Origin: Bacteroidales bacterium UBA5371
GTDB taxonomy: Bacteria > Bacteroidota > Bacteroidia > Bacteroidales > P3
NCBI GenBank assembly: GCA_002407855.1
Contig: DHPF01000015.1
Location: 32,174 to 96,173 of the forward strand
Direction of reading: 5' to 3'
DNA: 64,000 bases
In this document: piece by piece, positions 52,380-60,712 of the stretch
How positions within the stretch are numbered: position 1 is the stretch's first letter
Layout of the letters: each line of letters opens with the position of its first letter
Notes under the pieces: generated by a model
Seen by the model: the letters and a program-made list of their open reading frames with translations, nothing else
The model's database searches: none
What the model was told of the DNA's origin: nothing
Made by a program: the position numbers and the translations under genes

Positions 52380-54224
52380 TTATTCCACCGTTACGCTCTT
52401 AGCTAAATTACGAGGTTGGTCAACATCCCTTCCTTTAACAGTGGCAATATGGTAAGAGAGTAGTTGCAAAGGAACAACTGTTAGTAGAGGAGTCAAGCAC
52501 TCTTGGGTTTCTGGAATTTCTATGCAAAAATCTGCCATCTCCTTTATGTGTATATCACCCTTAGTAACTATTGCAATGATTCTTCCCCTTCTTGCCTTAA
52601 TTTCCTGAACATTACTAACCACTTTATCATATATTTTTAGCTTAGGAGATACCACAACAATAGGCATTTCCTCATCAATTAATGCTATTGGTCCGTGTTT
52701 CATTTCGGCAGCAGGATAACCTTCGGCATGGATATAAGAAATCTCTTTAAGTTTCAAAGCCCCTTCAAGTGCCACGGGATAATTGTATCCACGCCCCAAA
52801 TACATAAAGTTTTTGGCATAAGTAAATACGCTGGCAATATTTTTAATCTCATTATCAAGGGTCAAAATCTCCTCTATCTTGGTAGTAATATTAGATAATT
52901 CACCCACAATCTCTTTATATTTCTGCTTAGAAATCGTATTTAAAGACCTGCCCAAAGTAAGAGCTATCATCGTAAGAACGGCAACCTGAGTGGTGAAAGC
53001 CTTCGTTGAAGCAACCCCAATTTCCGGCCCTGCATGCGTATAAGTCCCACTATCGGTACCTCTTGCTATGGAACTACCCACAACATTACACACCCCATAT
53101 ATAAACGCCCCGCTCTCTCTTGCCAAATCCATTGCCGCCAAAGTGTCAGCAGTCTCACCAGATTGAGAGATAGGGATAAGAATATCATCACTATAAATCA
53201 CAGGATTGCGATAACGAAACTCCGATGCAACTTCCACATCAACAGGAATTCTACAGAACTCCTCTATCAAATACTTCCCAATTAAACCTGCATGCCATGA
53301 AGTGCCACAAGCTGTTATCAGTATTCTCCTTGCTTTTTTAAACTTGTCAATATTATCAATAATTCCGCTAAGCCTGATTTCTTTGAGCTCCTCATTAAGC
53401 CTTCCATTCATACACATCTGTAAACTATTGGGTTGTTCAAAGATTTCTTTAAGCATAAAATGAGGATAACCACCCTTCTCAATCTGGTCTAATCTCAAGC
53501 TTAAATGCGATATTTCAGTATCAACATCTTCTTCTTTTAGTGTGTTTATAACGGGTTTTTGTCCCTTTTCTAACTTTATAACCTGTTCTTCCTTCAAGTA
53601 AATTACCTCTGAAGTGTATTCTACAATCGGAGTAGCATCGCTTCCCAAGAAGAATTCACCCTGTCCAATACCTACAATTAACGGACTTCCCTTGCGTGCA
53701 GCCACAAGGGTATTGGGATTATTCTTCTCAATCACACCAATAGCATAAGCTCCAACAACATATTGAAGGGTCTTTTTTACAGCATCAAAAAGGGATAAAT
53801 CGTATCTTTTCTTAACAAATTCTATTGCCTGAACCAAGACCTCAGTGTCAGTATCACTAATAAACTCAAAACCTTCATTAATCAAAAGCTTTTTCAAACT
53901 AAGGTAATTCTCTATAATACCATTGTGTATCAAGGCCAAATTCTCCGATTGAGAATAGTGAGGATGTGCATTTTTATCGTTTGGTTCTCCGTGTGTTGCC
54001 CAACGAGTATGAGCAATTCCAACACTTCCACTAATGTCTTTGCCTTGGCAATACGCCTCCAAATCCTTAACTTTTCCCTTGGTTTTATACACATTAAGTT
54101 CGTTACTATCACTCAATAGTGCAACTCCAGCACTATCATAACCCCTATATTCAAGTCTTTTCAAGCCCTTAATCAATATGGGAAAAGCATCCTTAGAGCC
54201 TATATATCCTACAATACCACACAT
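52380..54224 (-). CDS. glmS: Glutamine--fructose-6-phosphate aminotransferase (isomerizing)
   Basis: 614 residues, full length. Makes glucosamine 6-phosphate for peptidoglycan and LPS. The catalytic Cys2 (MCGIVGYIGSKDAFPILIKG) and the glutaminase motifs HTRWATHGEPNDKNAHPH and LIHNGIIENY are intact. Two SIS domains follow (ITACGTSWHAGLIGKYLIEE, ISQSGETADTLAAMDLARES, YPAAEMKHGPIALID), and the end DVDQPRNLAKSVTVE is typical. A promoter box lies at 54270-54277. I see no glmS ribozyme-like element upstream. Followed by the DUF4301 gene. Confidence 0.97.
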   Translation of the reverse strand: MCGIVGYIGSKDAFPILIKGLKRLEYRGYDSAGVALLSDSNELNVYKTKGKVKDLEAYCQGKDISGSVGIAHTRWATHGEPNDKNAHPHYSQSENLALIHNGIIENYLSLKKLLINEGFEFISDTDTEVLVQAIEFVKKRYDLSLFDAVKKTLQYVVGAYAIGVIEKNNPNTLVAARKGSPLIVGIGQGEFFLGSDATPIVEYTSEVIYLKEEQVIKLEKGQKPVINTLKEEDVDTEISHLSLRLDQIEKGGYPHFMLKEIFEQPNSLQMCMNGRLNEELKEIRLSGIIDNIDKFKKARRILITACGTSWHAGLIGKYLIEEFCRIPVDVEVASEFRYRNPVIYSDDILIPISQSGETADTLAAMDLARESGAFIYGVCNVVGSSIARGTDSGTYTHAGPEIGVASTKAFTTQVAVLTMIALTLGRSLNTISKQKYKEIVGELSNITTKIEEILTLDNEIKNIASVFTYAKNFMYLGRGYNYPVALEGALKLKEISYIHAEGYPAAEMKHGPIALIDEEMPIVVVSPKLKIYDKVVSNVQEIKARRGRIIAIVTKGDIHIKEMADFCIEIPETQECLTPLLTVVPLQLLSYHIATVKGRDVDQPRNLAKSVTVE

Positions 54225-54269
54225 AAAAATATTTCTTTTAAAAAATTATCTATTTTCTTTTATATAGAG

Positions 54270-54277
54270 CAAAAATA
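54270..54277 (-). promoter_or_regulatory. -7 promoter box for glmS
   Basis: TATTTTTG on the minus strand matches TAnnTTTG, 45 bp upstream of the ATG at 54224. Confidence 0.5.
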
Positions 54278-54400
54278 GTAAAAAAACACATATACCAAAA
54301 CTATTTTAAATTTAAAATGCATTTTATAGTTTCAATACAAGAGTTATTGTGGAATTAAAACTTGATTTTTAATGGCTTTAACCCATACTCAGTAATACAA

Positions 54401-54502
54401 AAATGAAACTAAGATTCAATAAAATGAAACTAAGATCTAATAATTTAAAACAAAGATTCAGTAAACTAAAACTAAGAGATAAATAATTAGAATCAGAATT
54501 TA
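54401..54502. repeat. Intergenic phased repeat with five units at 21-22 bp
   Basis: GAAACTAAGATTC (54405), GAAACTAAGATCT (54426), AAAACAAAGATTC (54447), AAAACTAAGAGAT (54468) and GAATCAGAATTT (54490) recur at 21, 21, 21 and 22 bp, separated by AT-rich 8-10 bp spacers. Unlike most arrays here it lies between divergent genes (glmS and trpS). Confidence 0.75.
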
Positions 54503-54649
54503 TTGCAATATGTTAATGAAATAAACGGAATAAAATAAGTTTTTACATTAAAGGATAATAATAAAAGTGTTAAATATAAATTAGGCAATAGACTTAAATG
54601 AAAAGTTAATAGTTTTATTGAGATTTTTCTATTGAGTAAGAGGTTTTAA

Positions 54650-54790
54650 CTTAGGAACAGACCTATGTGCCTATTAGTTATATATACATAAGTACTAATC
54701 TTTTTAAATCAGTTGCTTAGATATAGCTGATGGTTTACTCGTGAGTTTAAGGAATGATGCTCGTAGATTTCTGTGCAGTTCAAGGTCTTA
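54650..54790 (+). ncRNA. Possible structured RNA or relic, unassigned
   Basis: This stretch between the repeat array and trpS is noticeably less AT-rich than its surroundings and has no credible reading frame. AGACCT (54659-54664) and AGGTCT (54783-54788) could close a domain of about 118 bases. Inside, ATTAGT/ACTAAT (near 54672-54698) and ACTC-GT-GAGT (near 54737) can form hairpins. I do not recognise it as tmRNA, 6S, RNase P or SRP RNA. The strand is a guess. The rest of the 54225-54892 gap is the glmS promoter, the repeat array and AT-rich sequence. Confidence 0.2.
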
Positions 54791-54880
54791 GGCAAGCTCA
54801 AACCAAACAGTCAAAGTCATAAAAACAAAGTTTTTTCTTTTATTTCCATTATCCAATATACCACTTTAATAGAAATAATG

Positions 54881-54888
54881 TATTTTTG
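54881..54888 (+). promoter_or_regulatory. -7 promoter box immediately before the trpS start codon
   Basis: TATTTTTG matches TAnnTTTG and ends only 4 bp before the ATG at 54893. Transcription normally begins a few bases downstream of this box, so the mRNA would start at or next to the start codon. No clear -33 TTTG is seen at 19-21 bp. Confidence 0.45.
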
Positions 54889-54892
54889 CAAA

Positions 54893-55888
54893 ATGGAAAT
54901 TATAGTAAGTGGAATGCGACCTACGGGTAATTTGCATTTGGGTAATTACTTCGGAGCTTTGAAGAATTTTGTTCGTTTGCAAGAGGAGAAAACTTGTTTT
55001 TTCTTTATTGCCGACTATCACTCCTTGACAACTCATCCCAATCCAAAAGACCTTCATCAGAATGTAAAGACGATTCTGGCTCAGTATTTAGCCTGCGGAC
55101 TGGATCCAAATAAGGCAACCATATATGTACAAAGCGACCTTGTGCAAGTGGCTGAACTTTATATGTTCCTAAATATGAATGCTTATTTGGGCGAATTGGA
55201 AAGAGTTACATCATTTAAAGATAAGGTTCGTCAGAACCCTAATAACGTTAATGCTGGACTTTTAACCTACCCGACTTTGATGGCAGCCGACATTATAATA
55301 CATAAAGCAACTCATGTACCGGTTGGGAAAGACCAACAGCAACACCTTGAAATGACAAGGTTGTTTGCTTCAAGGTTTAACAAAATGTATGCTCAGGCTT
55401 TCTTCCCAGAGCCCGTTGCCTACAATTTTGGGTCGGAACTGATTAAGGTTCCTGGCTTAGATGGTAGCGGTAAGATGGGCAAAAGTGAAGGAGAAAACAA
55501 TGCTATATTTCTTATTGACGAGCCTGATATTGTGCGTAAGAAGATACTAAGAGCTAAAACTGACAGCGGACCAACTCAACAAAACCAACCTAAATCAGTA
55601 GAAATAGAGAACCTTTTTGCACTTATGCGTTTAGTTTGTTCAAATGATACGGTTGCTTATTTTGAGGATAAGTATAACGATTGTTCTATTCGTTATGGTG
55701 ATATGAAAAAGCAATTAGCTGAAGATATGGTTTTGTTTATCTCTCCATTTAGGGAAAGAATATTAGAAATAGAGAGTGATAACGACTATTTACGCAAGGT
55801 TGTTTTGCAAGGAAAGCAAAAGGCTATAGCTTCTGCAAGCAATACTATGGCTCAGGTAAGAGAGCTTATTGGCTTCAAATCATTCTAA
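54893..55888 (+). CDS. trpS: Tryptophan--tRNA ligase
   Basis: 331 residues from ATG 54893, which begins EIIVSGMRPTGNLHLGNYFG, the HIGH-type signature of class I synthetases (HLGN). The frame continues upstream to 54773 but those 40 residues are not conserved in kind, and the normal TrpRS starts here. The KMSKS equivalent is GKMGKSEGENN near residue 195. DKVRQNPNNVNAGLLTYPTL and VGKDQQQHLEMTR are family features. It charges tRNA-Trp. A promoter box directly precedes the ATG, suggesting a leaderless transcript. Monocistronic. Confidence 0.95.
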   Translation: MEIIVSGMRPTGNLHLGNYFGALKNFVRLQEEKTCFFFIADYHSLTTHPNPKDLHQNVKTILAQYLACGLDPNKATIYVQSDLVQVAELYMFLNMNAYLGELERVTSFKDKVRQNPNNVNAGLLTYPTLMAADIIIHKATHVPVGKDQQQHLEMTRLFASRFNKMYAQAFFPEPVAYNFGSELIKVPGLDGSGKMGKSEGENNAIFLIDEPDIVRKKILRAKTDSGPTQQNQPKSVEIENLFALMRLVCSNDTVAYFEDKYNDCSIRYGDMKKQLAEDMVLFISPFRERILEIESDNDYLRKVVLQGKQKAIASASNTMAQVRELIGFKSF

Positions 55889-55892
55889 ATAT

Positions 55893-55910
55893 TGCTTTAT
55901 TAATAAAGCA
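55893..55910. other. Perfect 18-bp palindrome after trpS
   Basis: TGCTTTATTAATAAAGCA is a perfect inverted repeat starting 5 bp after the trpS stop. It lacks a following T-run, so it could be a weak terminator, an mRNA-end hairpin or an operator for rsmI. Confidence 0.4.
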
Positions 55911-55985
55911 TAGTGAAATGAGTTTTAGAAGTAAAGTTTTAACGGCATAAAACCTTATTTTTTTAGATTATACAAAAGTATATTT

Positions 55986-56660
55986 ATGAGTAAATTATAT
56001 CTTGTCCCAACTCCGATAGGTAACCTTGAAGATATAACGCTCAGGGCTATAAGGGTCTTAAAGGAGGTTGATTTGATATTAGCTGAAGATACAAGAAGTT
56101 CTAAGATATTGTTAAATCATTATAATATTACAACTCCTTTGCGTTCACATCATCTTTTCAATGAGCATTCACAGGTAGTATCAATAGTAGAAGAGTTGCG
56201 GTTGGGTACAAGAGTTGCTCTTATAACTGATGCTGGAACGCCGGCAATTTCCGACCCAGGTTTCTTATTGATTAGAGAGTGCGTTAGGAATTCCATAGAA
56301 GTTGAGTCATTACCAGGGGCAACGGCTTTTGTTCCTGCTTTGGTTAATTCTGCTTTGGCGTGTGAAAGATTTTGTTTTGAGGGCTTTTTGCCTCATAAGA
56401 AAGGTCGTCAAACTCGATTAGAAAGCCTTAAAGACGAGGCCAGAACAATGATATTCTACGAGTCTCCACATCGTCTTTTAAAGACACTTATCTCTTTTGC
56501 TGAGGTTTTTTCGCCACAAAGGAAGGCTTCTGTTAGTCGTGAAATTAGCAAACTCTACGAACAAACTCAGCGTGGAACAATTGAAGAACTGATAGAATAC
56601 TTCTCTCAAAAGGCAATTAAGGGAGAGATAGTGATTGTTGTTTCAGGTAAAGAGAGTTAG
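55986..56660 (+). CDS. rsmI: 16S rRNA (cytidine(1402)-2'-O)-methyltransferase
   Basis: 224 residues with the tetrapyrrole-methylase fold. SKLYLVPTPIGNLEDITLRA and LILAEDTRSSKILLNHYNI near the N-terminus and ALITDAGTPAISDPGFLLIR and PGATAFVPALVNS are RsmI signatures, as is FEGFLPHKKGRQTRLESL. Methylates the ribose of C1402 in the ribosomal decoding centre. Slightly shorter than many RsmI proteins (about 280) because the C-terminal helical tail is absent, as is common in Bacteroidota. Its last 4 bp overlap the end of ruvC on the opposite strand. Confidence 0.95.
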   Translation: MSKLYLVPTPIGNLEDITLRAIRVLKEVDLILAEDTRSSKILLNHYNITTPLRSHHLFNEHSQVVSIVEELRLGTRVALITDAGTPAISDPGFLLIRECVRNSIEVESLPGATAFVPALVNSALACERFCFEGFLPHKKGRQTRLESLKDEARTMIFYESPHRLLKTLISFAEVFSPQRKASVSREISKLYEQTQRGTIEELIEYFSQKAIKGEIVIVVSGKES

Positions 56661-57241
56661 GTTTTCAGTTTTTCAGGGTTCTTTTCTATAAAACTACTCC
56701 ATGCTTTTTTTTGGTTTTGTCTCTTTTGTTTTTGGATATAAGGTAAAGGGTTATTTTGGCAATGGAAGTGGCATACTGCCACGGCTAAGGCATCTGTTGC
56801 ATCGAGATATTTGGGTATTTCTTCAAATTTAACTATTCTTTGTAGCATTAAAGCTACTTGTTCTTTTGATGATGCTCCATTTCCGGTTATGGATTGCTTA
56901 ATCTTTCTTGGAGAATACTCAACGAATGGGATACTTTTAGAGAAAGCGGCAGCAATACAAAGCCCTTGCGCTCTACCTAGTTTGAGCATAGATTGAACGT
57001 TTTTGCCAAAAAAAGGAGCTTCAATTGATAGGATATCAGGATTGTATTTATCAATAATCTTAACAATAAGATCAAAGAGTTCTTTCATTCTAGTTGACAT
57101 ATCTTTAATCTTTCCTAATTTCAATACGTCCATTTCCAACAATGTTATTTCTTTACCTCTTTGTTCAATTACCGAATATCCCAAAACATTTGTTCCGGGG
57201 TCAATCCCTAAGATTACGTTTTCTGTATAAACTTGGTTCAT
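56657..57241 (-). CDS. ruvC: Crossover junction endodeoxyribonuclease RuvC
   Basis: 194 residues. Resolves Holliday junctions by paired nicks. The acidic catalytic residues are in place: Asp14 (ILGIDPGTNVLGYSVIE), Glu74 (LSIEAPFFGKNVQSMLKLG), Asp147 and Asp150 (LDATDALAVAVCHFH). GRAQGLCIAAAF and EYSPRKIKQSITGNGASSKE are typical. The basic C-terminal tail (KRQNQKKAWSSFIEKNPEKL) is longer than in E. coli. Convergent with rsmI, sharing 4 bp; no hairpin terminator can be fitted between them. Promoter box at 57322-57329. Confidence 0.95.
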   Translation of the reverse strand: MNQVYTENVILGIDPGTNVLGYSVIEQRGKEITLLEMDVLKLGKIKDMSTRMKELFDLIVKIIDKYNPDILSIEAPFFGKNVQSMLKLGRAQGLCIAAAFSKSIPFVEYSPRKIKQSITGNGASSKEQVALMLQRIVKFEEIPKYLDATDALAVAVCHFHCQNNPLPYIQKQKRQNQKKAWSSFIEKNPEKLKT

Positions 57242-57321
57242 TGAGTATTTGTTTTTCTGTTTTAATTTTAGGAGGGATAAAACCCTCTTATTCCTAATGT
57301 GTTTAGTTTTTTTAGAGAAAG

Positions 57322-57329
57322 CAAAAGTA
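57322..57329 (-). promoter_or_regulatory. -7 promoter box for ruvC
   Basis: TACTTTTG on the minus strand matches TAnnTTTG, 80 bp upstream of the ATG at 57241. Confidence 0.45.
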
Positions 57330-57382
57330 CTAAAATATTATGATTTTGTCTAATTTTATTAGGTGAATTAAATAAGTTGCAG

Positions 57383-57390
57383 TATATTTG
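57383..57390 (+). promoter_or_regulatory. -7 promoter box for the peptide transporter
   Basis: TATATTTG matches TAnnTTTG, 55 bp before the ATG at 57446. No -33 TTTG at the usual spacing. Confidence 0.5.
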
Positions 57391-57445
57391 CACGTTAATT
57401 TAAAAAAAGTGAATTAAAATAATTAATAATTTAAAACAGAAATTT

Positions 57446-59008
57446 ATGTTTAAAAATCATCCAAAAGGGCTTATACCTGCTGCCCTTGCCAATATGGGAG
57501 AACGTTTCGGGTTCTACATTATGATGGCAATTCTAACCTTATTTATTTCTGCCAAGTTTGGTTTATCAGAAACAACAACAGGTTACGTATATTCAGCTTT
57601 CTATGCTTCAATTTATCTTTTAGCATTGGTTGGCGGATTAATTGCAGACAAAACAAAGAACTATAAAGGAATAATCCTAATAGGACTAATATTGATGGCA
57701 GTCGGCTATTTGATTATAGCAATCCCAACCCCTACACCTGTTCCAAGTATGGCATTATATTTAACCCTTACTTGTTTTGGTCTATTAGTAATTGCTTTTG
57801 GTAATGGTTTGTTTAAAGGAAACCTACAAGCAATAGTTGGTCAAATGTATGATAATAAAGAATATTCCGACAGAAGAGATGCTGGATTCCAAATATTCTA
57901 TATGTTTATTAATATTGGAGGTTTCTTTGCACCATGGATAGCTATTGGAGTTAGAAACTGGTGGTTAAAAGTAAATAACTTTGATTATAATGCAGGACTA
58001 CCTGAACTTTGTCATCAATTCATTAAACAAGGAGAAGCGATGCCAGAACAATCATTAAATCTACTTAACCAATATGCCAATGCTGCATATATTAATAAAC
58101 CAGCTGCAATTGATTTATCTTCATTTGTTAATGAATATCTTGAAGTATTTAACAGAGGTTTTCAATATGCATTTATGGCTGCTATCTTTGCAATGCTTAT
58201 CTCTTTAGTTATTTACTTAGTAAATAAAAGTAAACTACCAGACCCTGCAAAGAAAGCACAAGTTGGTTCAGAAGATGCAAACGTTATAAGTAAGGAAGAA
58301 ATAAAAATGAGCGCTCAAGAAATCAAACAACGTATTTATGCTTTATTTGCAGTATTTGGAGTTGTTATTTTCTTCTGGCTTTCTTTCCACCAAAACGGAT
58401 ATTCCTTAACATATTTTGCAAGAGACTACGTAAACTTAGATGTAATTGATATTAATTTAGGATTTACTCGAATTAAGGGTGCGGAAATATTCCAAGCAGT
58501 TAATCCATTCTTTGTAGTAACTCTAACTCCATTAGTAATGTGGTTTTTTGGTTATCTTAAAAAGAAAAAGAAAGAACCTTCAACTCCAATGAAAATTGCT
58601 ATTGGTATGGGTATTGCTGCATTAGCCTATGTGTTTATTATGGTTGTTTCTTTAGCTCTTCCAGCAAAAGATGCCCTAAGTTCTATGGATGCAGGTGCAC
58701 TTGCAGCAATGAGAGTTACTCCATGGGTAATGGTAGGATTATACTTTATTTTAACAGTTGCAGAACTATTTATTTCTCCACTTGGATTATCATTTGTATC
58801 AAAAGTTGCTCCACCACACTTGCAAGGAGTAATGCAAGGAGCATGGCTTGCAGCCACAGCAGTAGGTAATTCATTATTATTTATTGGAGGAATACTATAC
58901 ACCTCAGTTCCAATTTGGGCATGCTGGTTAGTGTTTGTATGTGCAACCGGTGCTTCAATGATTGTTATGCTTTCTATGGTTAAATGGCTTGAAAGAGTAG
59001 CTAAGTAA
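57446..59008 (+). CDS. Proton-coupled oligopeptide transporter (POT/PTR2 family)
   Basis: 520 residues with about 14 helices. The N-terminal signature ANMGERFGFYIMMAILTLFI is the POT ExxER-F-Y motif; GGLIADKTKNYKGIILIGLI is motif A; GNGLFKGNLQAIVGQMYD and FQIFYMFINIGGFFAPWIAI (the second POT signature) follow. In the C-half, ELFISPLGLSFVSKVAPPHL is typical. A large insertion around residues 175-235 between helices, with a soluble helical look, is common in Bacteroidota members. Imports di- and tripeptides, fitting an amino-acid-fermenting lifestyle. Monocistronic with its own promoter box and terminator. Confidence 0.92.
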   Translation: MFKNHPKGLIPAALANMGERFGFYIMMAILTLFISAKFGLSETTTGYVYSAFYASIYLLALVGGLIADKTKNYKGIILIGLILMAVGYLIIAIPTPTPVPSMALYLTLTCFGLLVIAFGNGLFKGNLQAIVGQMYDNKEYSDRRDAGFQIFYMFINIGGFFAPWIAIGVRNWWLKVNNFDYNAGLPELCHQFIKQGEAMPEQSLNLLNQYANAAYINKPAAIDLSSFVNEYLEVFNRGFQYAFMAAIFAMLISLVIYLVNKSKLPDPAKKAQVGSEDANVISKEEIKMSAQEIKQRIYALFAVFGVVIFFWLSFHQNGYSLTYFARDYVNLDVIDINLGFTRIKGAEIFQAVNPFFVVTLTPLVMWFFGYLKKKKKEPSTPMKIAIGMGIAALAYVFIMVVSLALPAKDALSSMDAGALAAMRVTPWVMVGLYFILTVAELFISPLGLSFVSKVAPPHLQGVMQGAWLAATAVGNSLLFIGGILYTSVPIWACWLVFVCATGASMIVMLSMVKWLERVAK

Positions 59009-59035
59009 TCCAAAAGAGAAAGTAATTATAATAAT

Positions 59036-59078
59036 AAAGCCCTCATTCTATTTAATAGATGAGGGCTTTTCTCTTTTC
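59036..59078 (+). terminator. Terminator after the peptide transporter
   Basis: AAAGCCCCTCAT and ATGAGGGCTTT form a stem with one bulged C around a 12-base loop containing CTATTTAATAG, followed by TCTCTTTTCTT. Confidence 0.8.
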
Positions 59079-59094
59079 TTAACCTTGAATTCCA

Positions 59095-59226
59095 CGACAC
59101 TGAAACAAAGATCTAAGAAACTGAAACTTTATTCTGTTGAAATGAATCTTAGTTTTAATTAAGCCTTATTTAATTCCCAAAAAGTCTTATTTTATTTTTC
59201 TACCAGCTTAATCAAGATTTAATTAA
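59095..59226. repeat. Intergenic phased repeat, about six units at 19-22 bp
   Basis: GAAACAAAGATC (59103), GAAACTTTATTC (59124), GAATCTTAGTTT (59145), GCCTTATTTAAT (59164), GTCTTATTTTAT (59185) and GCTTAATCAAGATT (59207) follow at 21, 21, 19, 21 and 22 bp. Units in both orientations are mixed. It lies between the transporter terminator and the next promoter; 59009-59346 contains nothing else. Confidence 0.7.
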
Positions 59227-59346
59227 AGGTCTATAAATATTGTTTTGAAATCATATAAATAAGGTTTTAGTTTCTTTTTATTTTGAAATGATAAAGAATA
59301 ACTCAATAAAATTATAGTTTATGTCGTTATTTTATCCATAAAATCG

Positions 59347-59354
59347 TATTTTTG
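59347..59354 (+). promoter_or_regulatory. -7 promoter box for the S4-domain gene
   Basis: TATTTTTG matches TAnnTTTG, 21 bp before the ATG at 59376. It overlaps an upstream in-frame ATG at 59352, which it therefore rules out. Confidence 0.6.
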
Positions 59355-59375
59355 CATTCTTTTAATTATAGAATA

Positions 59376-59591
59376 ATGAAAATACAATTTCCTTTACACA
59401 AAGAACAAGAATATATACACCTTATTCAGCTTTTGAAAGCAACAAATATGGTAGATAACGGAGCTTTGGCACAAGATTTGGTAATAGAGGGAGAAGTTAA
59501 AGTGAATGGCGAAATAGAATATCAAAAACGAAAGAAAATACGTAGGGGAAACAGGGTTGAGATGTGGGATGTAGAGATAGAAATTATATGA
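59376..59591 (+). CDS. S4-domain RNA-binding protein (YbcJ/YaaA-like)
   Basis: 71 residues consisting of one S4 domain: IHLIQLLKATNMVDNGALAQ, then DLVIEGEVKVNGEIEYQKRK and KIRRGNRVEM. The pattern 'L-VDNG--A------G-V-VNGE----RKKIR-GD-VE' is that of the small stand-alone YbcJ/YaaA S4 proteins, thought to bind ribosomal or other structured RNA. Start chosen from the promoter position. It is followed 65 bp later by the DUF5606 gene on the same strand. Confidence 0.88.
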   Translation: MKIQFPLHKEQEYIHLIQLLKATNMVDNGALAQDLVIEGEVKVNGEIEYQKRKKIRRGNRVEMWDVEIEII

Positions 59592-59656
59592 TTAAAATAT
59601 AAACTCTTTTAGCAGGAGAATAAAGCGTTTTAATAACAAAAATAAATTAACTAATT

Positions 59657-60103
59657 ATGGATTTAAGTAAGATATTATCAATATCAGGCAAACCAGGACT
59701 ATTTAAACTTGTTTCACAAGCCAAAAATGGAGCTTTAATAGAATCATTAATTGATGGCAAGCGCCAGACAGCTTTTGCAAATGAAAAAATAAGCTCTCTG
59801 AAAGACATCAGTATTTTTACAACTGATGAAGATGTACCCTTGACTAAGGTGCTTCAGGAAATATATAAAAAAGAGGAAGGGAAAGAATGCATTAGCCCAA
59901 AGTCAGATAGTAAGCAGCTAATAGCTTATATGAAAGAAATACTTCCTGCCTTCGACCAAGACAGAGTGTATGCTTCTGATATGAAAAAACTTTTCTCATG
60001 GTATAACCTATTAAATAGTAAAGGACTTATCGACTTAGAAGAAGCAGAAGCTGAAAATAAAAATAACGAAGAAGAAAGTCAAGAAACACAAATAACAGAA
60101 TAA
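59657..60103 (+). CDS. DUF5606 family protein
   Basis: 148 residues. The N-terminal MDLSKILSISGKPGLFKLVS and QAKNGALIESLIDGKRQTAF match DUF5606, a Bacteroidota family of unknown function. The first 45 residues look like a small beta-barrel (SH3/KOW-like) and the middle (YMKEILPAFDQDRVYASDMK) is helical, followed by an acidic disordered tail (EEAEAENKNNEEESQE). Convergent with gldD, 11 bp between stops. Confidence 0.85.
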   Translation: MDLSKILSISGKPGLFKLVSQAKNGALIESLIDGKRQTAFANEKISSLKDISIFTTDEDVPLTKVLQEIYKKEEGKECISPKSDSKQLIAYMKEILPAFDQDRVYASDMKKLFSWYNLLNSKGLIDLEEAEAENKNNEEESQETQITE

Positions 60104-60114
60104 GATAATAGATT

Positions 60115-60705
60115 TTATTTCCAATTAAATGTGGAAATCATATTATCAATATCTGTTGCAACTCTTTTTATGATTGGAGAAAGAGAGTCGTTGTTGGGTT
60201 TAAAGTCAAAGTATAAGGCTCCTCTAAGGAAGTATCTTGAACTATCGGTAAGATAAAACTGATAAGGAGAAGCAACCTGAGAGCCTTTAATTTCAAACAC
60301 ACAACCATAAACCTTTAAATCTGTATTAGAAAACTCTCTTTCTACTACGCCACTTGAAAACTTATTATGTTCTGTGGTGAAATTATAGCTATCATTAACT
60401 AATGTGTCCAATCTTATGCTTTTGCTTAAAGGCAAAAAAGTTACATATAGCTTACAACCATAGTCTTTAAAATTAATATTAAACCAATTATTGTTAGGGT
60501 TCTTTGTTAGGGTTCTTTCTATTTCTCCATAGTCGGGATACTCAAAGCTAAAAGGCATTGATAAGGTATCAAAGGTTTTATACTTTGGCATTGGAACATC
60601 TATTCTGAAATATGTTTTAGGCTTAGGTGTAGGCACAGGCTCATTAAAACAACCTACAAAAAAAATTGAGCTAAGGAATAAGATTATTATATGTTTTATC
60701 TTCAT
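60115..60705 (-). CDS. gldD: Gliding motility lipoprotein GldD
   Basis: 196 residues. Lipoprotein signal with Cys19 (SIFFVGC), then a Pro-rich linker (PVPTPKPK) and the family hallmark YFRIDVPMPKYKTFD. Later NWFNINFKDYGCKLYVTFLP and SPYQFYLTDSSRYFLRGALY are also typical of GldD. It is required for gliding and linked to the T9SS in gliding species; its exact job is unknown. It lies 7 bp after the gldE-like gene, the usual gldE-gldD order. Confidence 0.92.
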   Translation of the reverse strand: MKIKHIIILFLSSIFFVGCFNEPVPTPKPKTYFRIDVPMPKYKTFDTLSMPFSFEYPDYGEIERTLTKNPNNNWFNINFKDYGCKLYVTFLPLSKSIRLDTLVNDSYNFTTEHNKFSSGVVEREFSNTDLKVYGCVFEIKGSQVASPYQFYLTDSSRYFLRGALYFDFKPNNDSLSPIIKRVATDIDNMISTFNWK

Positions 60706-60712
60706 TTGTAGT

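Noticed and set aside
54225..54400. glmS ribozyme or riboswitch upstream of glmS
   Set aside because: No conserved core of that ribozyme is visible, and the space holds an ordinary promoter box and AT-rich sequence.
54773..54892. N-terminal extension of trpS
   Set aside because: TrpRS normally begins a few residues before the SGMRPTGNLHLG motif, and a promoter box lies directly before the ATG at 54893.
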